NCBI GenBank assembly: GCA_009763385.1
Contig: CM019824.1
Span: 159,148,474-159,212,473, forward strand
DNA from: Coix lacryma-jobi var. lacryma-jobi
Taxonomy: Eukaryota > Streptophyta > Magnoliopsida > Poales > Poaceae
DNA length: 64,000 bases
Reading direction: 5' to 3'
Of this stretch, positions 47,140-58,700 are shown in pieces (the first letter of the stretch is position 1; every line of letters starts with the position of its first letter). The translations under genes were made by a program, and so were the position numbers. Under the pieces are notes generated by a model that saw nothing but the letters and a program-made list of their open reading frames with translations, had not been told where the DNA came from and ran no database searches.

Positions 47140-47339
47140 AAGCTACAAACAGTCATTCACCAGGACAGCTGAACCACACACAACCCAGGTAGCCCAGCCC
47201 AATAAACTACTCGTTGGGCCTAGTATCACTTTGATTTCCTACGGAAAGCCCAGATCACTAGCCCAATTAGGCTCGTCAACGCCACAAGGCCCGACGTGCA
47301 AAACCCCAAGCAGCCTCCGTCCGGCGTCCGGCGTCCATC

Positions 47340-48320
47340 ATTCCCCCGGCTATATATGGCCATCGGGCTGTGCCAGCCCGGCCCGTCGGCACGGCGTGCT
47401 GTGCCGGCCCGGCACTGGTCGTGCCGCCCCGTGCCGTCGGGCCTGCCGAGCCGTGCCTGTCCGTGCCATGGGCCAGGCCTTCAGCCCAAGGCACGACACA
47501 TGGGTCAGTTTTACGTGTTGTGCCGCCCACTAGGCACGACCATTTTCAACGTGTCGTGCCAGCCCACGGCCCACCAGCAAAATAAACCTAAAAAATATCA
47601 TAGATTTACAGTTGTTCAAAAAACTTCAATTTTTCACAAGTCATTCAAAACCAAATTCCAGAGATAACATTCAAATGACCAGAGATAATATGATAATTTG
47701 ATACTATTGCACAAACACAAGTGAACACATGAGAATAAGAGATAATATGATAAAATGATTATCATATTGAGCTGTTGTGCAATGCTGCCTCATTAAAAAC
47801 CTTTCTAGGTAAAACTCACCCTTGTGAGAAACCCTAGAAAGGGAAAAAGAGTACAACCAACTCTTCAAAGTTTCAAATGTCCTATTACAGTAGCCAAACA
47901 CAAGTTCACAGTTCAGTTCACAAATTTACACGTCACTCGTCAGGAACATGAAGCACTAAGCAGCCAGCAGGAAGCAGCCAACAGGAAGCAGGTCCAGGAC
48001 TCCAGGTCATGGCTCCACTCCTTCTCCATGCTTCTTTAGTTCTTTTCCACAGTGACTGTGACTCACAGCCACCACCAAAAGCACCTGCAAAATGTAACAA
48101 GTTTCAGTTCAAATGAAAAAGTAAATGTAAATGAAACAAGTTTGAAGTTAGAAGTTAGAAGAATTCAAAAAGTTTATTGCAGTTCTAAAATTTTCAAGAT
48201 AAGGATTGAACCTCTTCAAGCCAGACTTAACAATCAGATTAATAATATGACATGCACAACGCTGATGCACAAGCAAATAATTGACTTTGTGAGGATCAAC
48301 ACGAGTAGGTGTAGGATAAG
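47340..48320. mobile_element. Possible hAT-type element remnant
   Basis: A block with repeated GCCCGGCCCG / GTGCCGGCCCGGCAC / CGTGCCGT motifs (47360-47500) leads into TGCCTCATTAAAAACCTTTC and GAGAAACCCTAGAAAGGGAA, a pair that forms an inverted repeat around 47790-47845. Such subterminal motif clusters are seen in plant hAT elements. No coding transposase and no TSD were found. Confidence 0.35.
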
Positions 48321-51300
48321 TGTGGGGGTATAAACCCAGGTACCCTCACGGCTAGACTTGGGCCGCTTCATGAAGGCCAGCCCAACTCACTATGAAGGTT
48401 CGTGGCGTTAAGGCCCAGCTGGTCGGATGACGGCACGAGAGTCTCCTCAGGGTCGGAAAGCAAGGAAGCGTAGTCGGTTAGGAAAGACATCGTGTCCTTC
48501 ACGATATGGATTTGTAATCGACTAGGTTTTCTTATTGTATCATGAAACCCGATCTTCTAAAGATCTGTAACCCTGCTCCCCGTGGCTATATAAGGCGAGC
48601 AGGGACCCCCTCTAAAAAACACATTCATCAATATACAGAGTAGACAACTCGACGCAGGACGTAGGGTATTACGCTGAACTCGGCGGCCCGAACCTGGATA
48701 AACCCTGGTGTTCATCTAGATTCGTTCCTGTGTCACGTCCGGATCGTTGTTCCACGCGCCTTCCCCGCTAATCTACCACCTTGGGCATACCCCTAGGTGG
48801 GCTATCGACCATATTTCGTCGACAGCTGGCGCCCACCGTGGGGAGTGCGCGTGCGAACGTCATGACGGCTCGGACGGTTTCTTTCCCAGTTTCCATGGAT
48901 CTTCCGGTAGGCTTGACGTTCACCGTCGGGTCTTTTTCATGGGTCACCGGAGGTGACCTAGTCGACGGAAGCAAGGAGATGCCCCAAGCACCTCATCTAC
49001 TGGGAGCACCGACGTCAAGATCGGAGCCTCCGAACAAAACGGCGCTTCCCCGCTACCAAGGGCGGCACATCGATAACTCCGACCTAATCGAATCCATCGA
49101 TCGGGTCACGGCAGGCATAGCCGAAACCCTCGCTTTGGCAGACTCGATCGAAGATCGTTCGCCTCAGCACGAAGGAGAGTGGCAACAACCTCGACGACCA
49201 GCTCGTGCTGGGAGACGCGCACAACTTCAAACTGGTCTGGTCGTCACTTCCACCCCTGCGGGTCGCTCTGCCCTGTTCTGCCCTCCCCGGGAGCCTAAAC
49301 CGAGCAGGGCGAAACATAGCTTTTTTGCTCCTGTCTTTCCTCATGGATTGACAAACTCGGCCTCGATATATGAAAAACAAGTCAAGGGACTCTTCCATAG
49401 CCGTCCCAAGAACCGGCGTACTCCGGATAAACAGTCGTCCAGTTTTAAGCAATTTGGCGCCAATGTTTGTATGGCAGTTCTAACCTCCGCTTCTGCATCA
49501 AGCGCTGGATCGACCAGATCCAACTCACCAAACCGGACGCCAGACTATCCTCCAGGTTTCGGGCCCCTACCGCGCTATGGGGGCTCGGTATTCGCTATCA
49601 GTCATGATGAGCCGGCAGTGGACGGGGAAACAGATGAGGCCAAAGCTCAGCGTTTAGCCAGAAACGCTGACAGAGCTACTCGAAGAGTAGCTGAGGCTAA
49701 TGGTGGACAACGCATACAACGCAACCTCGATGACGCATTCGACATGTGCGATAACCGTTAAGTCCATAGAACCCCTCAAGCTAATCTCGCCATGGCAATG
49801 AACCTGGTCGAGAATCTTCCGGTAACACCTCAGCTCGAGCAGCTTGGAGCGTATCTGAAGGCATCCCTGGTACAAGTCCAGGACCAGCTTGGAGCGTATC
49901 TGAAGGCATCCCTGGTACAAGTCTAGGACCAGGCGATAGGACCATCTCATGCCGCACCCACCGGATCCAGAAGAAGCCGCAGGGATCCAGACCCTCACCC
50001 AGAGTCTAGCAGTAATTAGGATCGCCACAACGATCACAATAATCGTAGAGGCGGCCAGGACGACGGAGCCGACCAGCGTGCCAGGAATAACCTAAGTGCT
50101 GGGCCCCGGGACCTGCGCGACCACATCATTGAAAAGTCTGATCTACGCAACCACATTGAGGGCTCTAAGGACACAAGGCTCCATCAAGAGATGGAAAGAC
50201 AAAACACATGGGATCGCGAGCACGGCCTCCTAGATCAAACCCTCACTGGTCCAAGACAATTTACGAGAAGGCTCCGGTCTGTCGTCTGGCCAAGAGGTTT
50301 CAAGATCCACGACCTGAGGTCGTACGATGGAAAGGCAGATCCTCGCCAGTGGATTATGCTGTACGAAACGGCAGTGAGGGCAGCCGACGGAGGAGGGGAT
50401 GTCATGGCCAACTATTTGCCCGTGGTCCTTAATCAAGCTGCAAGCCAGTGGCTCCTGAGCCTCCCTTCCGATTCCATTGACAGTTGGTCCGACCTGAAAA
50501 AGGCATTCATATCTAACTTCAAAGCCACTTGTCAACAGCCTGCCAGCAAATATGATCTCGAGCGCGTCAAAGACCGCCCTGGCGAACTATTACGCGAATA
50601 CATCTGCCGTTTCTCTGATGCCCGAATCCGGGTAGCTAAAGTCACCGATGATGAATCTATCTCATCTTTCATCAGAGGATTACATCATCATGAAGGGCTC
50701 AGGAATAAGCTATTGCGCAAGGAACCGAGAACGGTCGAAGAACTACTTAATATAGCCCAGAGCTGGGCTCGGGCAGAAGAATATAACACACAACTTGCGG
50801 ATGATCGCCGAGACCAGAGGCCTCGGCACGATGATCGCCAGCGAAACGAGTACCGTGGTGACCGGCGCGACGACGCCCACGACGATCATCGCGAAAGGTT
50901 CAGGGATAATCGTCGCCCTAACCGAAGGTTCGACAGCCGAGATGAAAGAAGAAGACAGCCAAACCTCGGTCGCGCACCGGGTAATGAAGTTAATAACACC
51001 AAGACCGGAGGCAAGCGCAATTATGATTCAGCGTACTCCAAGATCCTGAAGCAAGATTGCCCGGCGCACCCTGGCGTAGGACACACAATGGAGGAGTGCA
51101 GGGGATTTAAAGCCATATTTCGCAATGGCTCGAAGAAACAATGCCCCGACACCGAAGACGACCCTCCAAAGCGACGCGAGGGAAAAGGTCCTCCAGAAGA
51201 TGATGACGACGACCAGGACCCAAGACGAAACCCGAAGCACGGAGGCTTCAGAGAAGCCGAAAAGTCCGTGCGAACCATATTCGGCGGGAAGGCAATCCTG

Positions 51301-53740
51301 GCCGATAAAAGAGTACGCAAGCTAATCGAGCGTGCAGTCTACTCCGTCGACCGAGTTGACGAGAGGATATCAGACCCCAACTACTTGGCCTGGTCACACC
51401 AGGAAATTTCTTTCAGCAGAGCTGATCAGTGGGCCAGGGTTCCTGAACCTGGTCGTTTCCCGCTTGTCGTTGACCCGACTATTGACGGGGTACGGTTCGA
51501 AAGAGTGTTGATCGACGGTGGCAGCGCCCTCGACATACTATTCAAGCACGCGTTGCCAGAGCTCGGCATCAAGTCAAGTGACCTGGAACCCTACGATGCT
51601 CCTTTCTGGGGCATCCTTCCGTCCCAAGCTTCCCAGCCTTTGGGGCAAATCACTCTACCAGTCCAGTTTGGCACAAAGGAACGTCACCGCATCTGCTACG
51701 TTAATTTTATTGTAGCAAACTTTGAAGGGTCCTATCACGCACTGTTAGGGAGACCGGCCCTGACAAAGTTCATGGCGGTTCCGCACTACACCTACTTACT
51801 GCTGAAAATGTCGTCTGAGAACGGCGTCTTAAGCATAAAGGGAAGCATCTCCACGGCATACGAATGTGAGAAGGAAAGTTTCGCTACTGCCCAAGCTCAT
51901 GACCTCTCAATCCGCATGGAGGAGACACACATGGACGCGGTGAAAGTGGCTCTAGAGGACCAGTCTATCCCAGCTAAGGAAGCTAAGCGCGCGGCGACCA
52001 GAAGCAAGGATTTCAAGGAGGTGGAGCTGATCGAAGGAGATGCAAGCAAAACAGCACGAATCGGGGTCGACCTCGACCCCAAATAGGAAGACGCGCTCGT
52101 CAGCTTCCTGAGGGAGAACGTAAGCGTTTTCGCGTGGAAACCCACGGACATGCCCCGTGTACCTCGAGAGCTGGTCGAGCACTCCTTGGATGTTTCGAAG
52201 ACCGCCAAGCCAATCAAGCAGAAGTTACGACGGTTCGCTCGCGACAAAAAGGAGGCTATTAGGGTAGAAATCACCCAACTTTTAGCTGCCGGATTTATAA
52301 AAGAAGTCTATCATCCGGAGTGGCTCGCTAACCCGGTTTTAGTTCAAAAGAAGAATAAAGAATGGAGAATGTGCGTTGATTATACCGATCTTAACAAACA
52401 CTGCCCTAAAGACTCCTTTGCTTGCCCCGCATCGACGAACTCGTTGACTCTACGGCTGGATGCGAGCTCCTGTCCTTCCTAGATTGCTATTCCGAATACC
52501 ACCAAATTTCTCTGAGAGAAGTAGATCAGCCCAAAACATCGTTCATCACCCCCTTTGGGACATATTGCTATACAATGATGTCCTTCGGTCTCAAAAATGC
52601 AGGGGCCACATACCAAAGGGCGATCCAGAAATGCTTAGATGAGGAAATCCGAGCAGAGCTCATAGCAGCTTACGTTGATGATATTGTTGTAAAAACAAAG
52701 CTGGCTCCTACATTAGTAGATGATCTACGCGCAACTTTTGCGGCTCTAAACAAATTTCGATGGAAACTTAACCCTAAAAAGTGTACTTTCGGGGTCCCTT
52801 CCGGCATCCTGCTTGGGAACATAGTAAGTAAAGACGGCCTGAGGCCAAATCCAGAAAAAATCCAAGCTGTCCTAAAGATGAAACCTCCAAAAAGTATAAA
52901 AGATGTCCAGAAGTTGACCGGGTGTATGGCTGCTCTAAGTCGTTACATCTCACGTCTCGGAGAAAAAGGCCTCCCATTTTTTAGGTTACTCAAAGCTTCC
53001 GAGAAGTTTGAGTGGTCCGAAGACGCTGAAGCCGCCTTTCAAGAACTCAAGCAGCTTCTAACAACACCACCCTTATTAGCCGCACCAAAGGACGGTGAAA
53101 CCCTGCTCATTTATATAGCGGCTACTGATCGGGTTGTAAGTACCGTCGTGGTCGTGGAGCGCGAAGAAGAAGGGCAAGCCTACAAAGTGCAACGTCCGGT
53201 CTATTACATCAGCGAAGTACTCAATGACTTGAAATCAAGGTACCCCCAGGTGCAAAAACTGTTATATGCAATACTAATCACATCTCGCAAACTGCGACAT
53301 TATTTCGACTTTTACTCTATGGCGGTGGTTACCGAGTATCCACTAGGAGATATTCTGCGCAACAAGGACGCCAATGGTTGCATAATAAAATGGGCTCTGG
53401 AACTGGCCCCCTTCTCTCTTGAGTTTCGTAGTCGTACTTCCATTAAGTCTCAAGCTCTAGTTGATTTCGTGGTCGAATGGACCGATATGACTACACCAGT
53501 CCCTCCGACTAGCACCGAGCACTGGATAATGTACTTTGATGGATCATTGAATCTCCAAGGCGCAGGAGCTGGAGTACACTTTATCTCACCTTCCGGAGAC
53601 AAGCTGAGCTATGTCCTTCGGATCCATTTCAGGGCATCCAACAACGCAGCCGAATACGAAGCCTGCCTGCACGGCCTTCGGATCGCGATCGAGCTCGAAG
53701 TTAAAAGGCTAGAGGTTTTCGATGATTCTGCTCTAGTCAT
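48321..53740 (+). mobile_element. Tat-type Ty3 retrotransposon, 5' part, cut by a copia insertion
   Basis: The 5' LTR is 48321-48824 (504 bp, TGTGGGGGTATAAACC to TTTCGTCGACA), with TATATAAG at 48587-48594. A primer-binding site, TGGCGCCCACCGTGGGG, lies at 48827-48843. Gag, protease, RT and two RNase H regions follow; the second is the archaeal-type RNase H typical of the Tat clade. Sequence is lost after ALVI at 53740, where the copia LTR begins. Integrase and the 3' LTR are outside the window or gone. Confidence 0.9.
48862..52086 (+). pseudogene. Tat-type gag and protease with in-frame stops
   Basis: Frame 1 opens at MTARTVSFPVSMDLPVG (48862) and runs to a stop at 49761, with another stop at 49923-49925. 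The same frame reopens by 50191 through gag (SDLKKAFISNFKATCQQPAS and FIRGLHHHEGLRNKLL), an Arg/Asp-rich stretch and the protease region (VLIDGGSALDILF, YHALLGRPALTKFMAV) to a TAG at 52084-52086. A 45-bp unit is duplicated in frame at 49843-49932 (QLGAYLKASLVQVQD). The TAG at 52084 stands where Gln is plausible. Confidence 0.85.
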
Positions 53741-53783
53741 TGCGGATACATGGGTTTATGCCGAGTCTCTGAGTGATGAGTGA
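52087..53783 (+). pseudogene. Tat-type reverse transcriptase and RNase H, frameshifted
   Basis: The frame continues from the TAG at 52084 (EDALVSFLRENVSVFAWKP, EWRMCVDYTDLNKHCPKDSF) and shifts near 52425 into RIDELVDSTAGCELLSFLDC. The RT catalytic motif is AAYVDDIVVKTK. The Ty3 RNase H/connection region follows (PVYYISEVLNDLKSRYPQVQ), then the extra archaeal-type RNase H (WIMYFDGSLNLQGAGAG, NNAAEYEACLHGLRIA). The last element-derived residues are DDSALVI; ADTWVYAESLSDE comes from the adjoining LTR. The integrase is missing. Confidence 0.88.
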
Positions 53784-54125
53784 TTTTCAACTAGGATAAT
53801 GCGCATGTTCTTTGGCTTGTGTTGTGCAGGTGTCGAGCATGGATACAGTGATCATAGGCAAGGTGAAGGTCAAGTAGAGACGTGCCGTGCCGATGGACCG
53901 AGAGTGGCGAAGGGCGGACATGAGGCTTGGACTGAGGGACCGGTGGCCCGAGGATCAGCTGTGGTGGCTGACAGCCTGGGACAGTGACGAGCGAAGACTT
54001 GCGGTCATGTGTTGCCTGAGTCGTGGACTTGAGGACACGTGTCGGTGGACGGGGTGCACGGGCGGTGCATCCCCTCCACAGCTCCGGTTTGGTGGTAGAG
54101 CCAGAGAAAAACCATCGGGTGGACG

Positions 54126-54316
54126 GTTTCCAGGTTTGGGCCTCAAAACCTGGGCGCTGATGGTTTCCGAGTTTGGCCACAAAACTCGGGCTGAGGACAG
54201 TTTCCAGGTTTGGGCCTCAAAACCTGGGTGCTGCGGGTTTGCTGAGTTTGGGCCACAAAACTCAGGCGCTGGTGGGCTGGTTTCCCGGTTTGGGCCTCAA
54301 AACCGGGGGTGCGACG
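54126..54316. repeat. Five ~37-bp tandem hairpins with covarying stems in the copia LTR
   Basis: Units start at 54126, 54163, 54200, 54237 and 54280. Each forms a perfect 8-bp stem around a loop close to GGGCCTCA or GGGCCACA: CCAGGTTT/AAACCTGG (54130/54146), CCGAGTTT/AAACTCGG (54167/54182), CCAGGTTT/AAACCTGG (54204/54220), CTGAGTTT/AAACTCAG (54242/54258) and CCCGGTTT/AAACCGGG (54284/54300). Where the left arm changes, the right arm changes to keep pairing. Confidence 0.92.
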
Positions 54317-55103
54317 TCCAGGAAAAGGACGCAGAGCGGTGGCGGCATGTGGCGGCAATCGGGAGGTTGCGTCGAGGCAACGCTACGAGTTGTGCGGGCG
54401 TGGCCGTCGGATCCACCTACCATCGAGTTGGTCCAGAATAACCTTAGGGTTTAGCTGGTTCGCTCTGTAAGTAGTTAGGGGTAGAGTGGGAATTAGGAGT
54501 AGTTAGAATTAGGATAAGTAGGGGGAGACACCCACCTCCCCATTCATCTCAGTCATTTGCTATTTTGCTTCAAGGGTTTTCTGCTCTCCCACATCCCTGC
54601 TGTAGTGAACCTGAGATCCACAGAGAAGAGAACAATATCTCTGTGCCCGTGAGATTTTGAGGAAGTGAGACCGTAATCTCACTATTGTAGCGTGTGGTAG
54701 CCACACGGTTGCAATTTGGCAGTTGTGATTCGCGTTTTGGTTGTGTTCTTCGCGGAATCCTTTTTCTTCACGTTTTTCCCGTCATTCGATCTCTTTGCTC
54801 GGTTCATCTTTTGCAAATCCATTTGAACCAAGTTGTTCTAGGTTGTGAGGCACTTCTTTCCACCGAAGGAATTTACCTCTAACCTCACGGTCTAGGAGAT
54901 CGATCGATTTTGGTTTCGGGTCAAGTTTTTCTCCCTTCCCCCGAAATTCTTCGATTCATCGATTTGGAGATAGGTTCGAGCCATGATCTCTTAGAGATAG
55001 CTCACTATACTCCTTATGACTCCTCTCACCAAGTTTGATCCCCAGAGGATCTGTTTTGGGTGAGATCGAGTCGAATCGGTGGACGAACAGTGCTGCTGCA
55101 GGG

Positions 55104-55388
55104 TGACCGGACGCTAACTCGGGACGACCGGACGCTAGGGCAGTGCGTCCGGTGGTTGAATGTCCACACTGTGTCTATTTGTGACTTGATCGGACGCTGG
55201 CCTTCTAGTGTGACCGGACGCACCTCTTCCACTGTTCACGGTTTTTGTTCGTTTTGACCGGACGCTCTGTGCATCGACCGGACGCTTGTCTCTGGTGAGT
55301 CCGGTCAGGAACAGTAAGCTCTAAAATCCATTTTCGGCTGACCGAACGCGTCCGGTGCTCTGTGACCAGACGCACGCAGAGTCCGATC
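55104..55388. repeat. Second array of GACCGGACGC motifs, in the copia 5' LTR
   Basis: About nine GACCGGACGC or inverted copies lie in 285 bp, some with single changes (GATCGGACGC, GACCGAACGC). It is the same motif and layout as 22482-22808. Confidence 0.88.
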
Positions 55389-55722
55389 AGTGCAGTCTCT
55401 GCGCAGTTTCGTTCGCAGCTCGCTCGTCAGTTGTCGGTTTTGGTTTCCGTCTTTTGCAGTTGGTTTCTAGGGTTGTATTGTGTCCCGCTGTGCTTCTCAG
55501 AAGCATCCACCCTACATCTAGGGTCGTGGTCACTTGCAAGCTCTAGGGTTTGTCTTCGGGGTTGATTTTTGGGACAGTGGCGATAAGTTTCCGAAAGGAA
55601 TTTTGAAGCTCCCATTCACCCCCCTCTGGTCGCTTTCTGGTTGCATTCTCAGTCCTTCAATTGGTATCAGAGCAGGTTAAGGATCTTCCACCTTAGCCGG
55701 TTCCAGATCCACAGAAGGCGAC

Positions 55723-58700
55723 ATGGATCGCGGCGTGGGCAAACCGCTGTTCTTTGATGGGACGAACTATGCGTATTGGAAGATACGCATGTCGGCCTAT
55801 CTCCAGAGCATGGGCTCTTCTGTTTGGGAGATTTGCAACAAGGCCGATTACGTTGTCTTGGCTGCTCGTGTTACTCAGCTTCAGATGGATGAGCACGATG
55901 CCAATAGCCGAGCGCGTAACGCTCTTTTCTCCTGTTTGAGCATGTCCGAGTTTGATCGCGTTTCTCACCTCCCCGCGGCTCGTAAGATTTGGGCGACCCT
56001 CATGCGCTTTCATGAGGGAACCACTCAAGTCAAATCCCGTCTCTACGAGTCGCACAAGCGGGAGTATGAGAACTTTTGACATATGCCTGGCGAGAGCATA
56101 GAGAGTTTATTCGCTCGCTTTCAGATCATTGTCAACAAGATGAGAGCGAACAAGGAGTTGTTGCCTTTTGATGATCATGAGAGGGCTTTGAAGCTTTTGC
56201 ACACTCTTGATCGGTCGGTGTGGGACTCAAAGGTCCAAGCGATCATCGAATCGTCTAACTATGAGACCCTCACTTGCGACGAGCTCTTTAGTTAGCTCAA
56301 GTCTAGTGAGATTGACGCCATGTCGAGGGCTTCTTATGAAAATCCTTCTGGCCCGACTATGGCTTTGGTTTCTGGCTCTTCTGCTAACCCCTCTGGAGGA
56401 TTTGCACTCTCTTCACTCTTTTCTGTCACAGAGGACCAGCTAGAGTCTTTGGGGGATGATGAGTTGGCGATGCTCGCCAACCAATTCTCGCAGTTCCACA
56501 ACAACCGCATGAACCGTCGCCGCGGAGGAGGACACTCAGGGTGCTTTGAGTGCGGCGACCCCGATCACTTCATCGCTAACTGTCCCAAGAAGAAGCACAC
56601 ATCTGGGAAGGGCGATCATGGGCACAAGTACGACTCCGGCAAGCGCAAGGAGAAGTATGTCCCCGCGCGGCACAAGTAGAGGGGCGGCTTCGATAAGGAG
56701 TACATCAAGAAGAAGTACTTGGAGAAGGCCCAGGCTGAGCACCGTGCGTTCTTCGCCACGCTCAGCGACGTCGACGGCTCGGATGACAACTCCGCTTGCT
56801 CAAGCGATGATGAGTCTGAGAAGAAGAAGAAGATCGAGGACAAGCTGAACGGTCTCTGCTTCTTCGCCGACGACGACGGCTTCTGCACCATGGCCCTTGG
56901 TGATGAGGTCGACGGCCAGCTGGAGGACACCCCTCGGGATGATGATGACGACACCTCTCAGGTATCTCTGACCCATGATGAGCTTTCTGCTGAGGTCGAG
57001 AAGCTTACTGCCGCCTTGCTTAGTCAGGACAAGTTGCTTAGGCGTGCTGCTAGAGAGCGCAAGGAGTTTAGGCAGAAGTGGGAGGACACGGTGAGAGAGC
57101 TTGAGTTTGCTAAGTCCACCGTGGTCGTTTCTAAGGAGGTAGAGTGCGAGATGTGCACCACGCACATGACTGATCTTCTCACCTTGAGAGGTAAGTATGC
57201 TGCGTTGGTAGGAGAGGTGGATGAGCTCCGAGCTAGACCCATGCTGTTGGGTGCGTGCAAGACTTGTCCTGTCTTGCAATCTGAGTTGGCAGAGAAGAAT
57301 GCCAAGATTGTGTCTCTTGAAGAGGCCAACTCAGGTAGCACATGTGTGGCTAGGTGTGTTCTTTGTGAGGGTTTGGAGATGGAGATCGCTAATGTGAAGC
57401 ATGACAAGATGCAAACCGAGGAGGAAAACACATACCTTCGGACCATCTTGTCATGGGTGTCTAGCGGTGAGCCACAGCTCGGGATGATGATCTCCCAATT
57501 CAAGTGAGCTGCTGGAGGTCCTGGTGTAGGTTTTGCTCCGGGTGTTGATGTTTCATCTTTTGGGAAGATTGGAGAGTCGAGTGGTCTTAACCCATGTGAG
57601 AAGCCCAACTCCACCACTACTCCCAAGCTTACCAAGATTCCACCCAAAGAGCCTCTCAAGCCTAACACCAAGGATGGGGTCTTTGTTGAACCTCCGAGAG
57701 CTCCACCAAAGAAACAATCATGGGCTCCAAAACCGAAGCACCTCAAGAACAAGCTTGACACCATGCCACCCATTCAGGAGGAGCTTATGCCACAGAAGGG
57801 CAAAGTGATCCACACCCACTACCGTGAGTACCAACAACCCCCTATGAGAGCGGTGAGGTACCATTGTGAGCATTGTGGGAGGGATGGACACTTGAGTGAG
57901 TTTTGCTTTCGGCGCAAGAGAGAGGTGCGACGTGCAAGGAAGATGAACAACCCGGACATGTACCATCATTTCCATGATGTACATGTGCCGAATGTTCAGA
58001 GGAGAGCTCCGAGGAGAGCTGCTAGGCCTAGAGGTCCAAAACCTCAAGTTCCTAGGCCTAGGCCGCGTAGAGAGCGTGCCCGGCGGGAGCCTGCAGTTGT
58101 AGGCTATGGACCCCGTGGCGGAGGCTTTGTTGAGCATTTCCCTCCACCGCGTTTTGGGTATCGCGATGGACGCTCCTCCCTTAGCGGACCATGTTTTTCT
58201 AAACATGGTGATCGCTTCCTCCGTAGGTGTGATAGGAATGGTTTTTATGCTAACCGTTCTTTTGAGCAGCCGGCCCAACACTGGTATTCTCCTTACTTCA
58301 CTAACCCCAGTGTTGGCCCGTATGCTCACCCTATGTCTTTTTATTGATGTAGGTAAAACGATTGGAGAATGTTTGGTTGGTGGATTCCGGTTGCTCGAGG
58401 CACATGACCGGAAACGCCAAGTGGTTCTCCAGTCTTAGTCCTATCGCCGGAAAGGAGTTTATCACCTTCGGCGACAATAGCAAAGGTAAAGTGTTGTCTC
58501 GTGGGTCCATGCGAGTTAATGAGCACTTTGTGTTGCGCGATGTTGCTCTTGTTTCTAACTTGCATTTTAACCTTCTTTCTATTTCGCAACTCTTTGATGA
58601 CGACTATGAGATTCGTTTTAAGCCGAATCTCAGTCGTATTTTGGACCCTCAGGGCAATCTTGTTTGTGTGATTTCGCCCTTTGGGAAAGTCTTTCGTGCG

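Noticed and set aside
47231..47667. Short proteins rich in Ala/Arg/Gly
   Set aside because: They coincide with the GC-rich motif cluster of a putative hAT remnant, and both strands are open.
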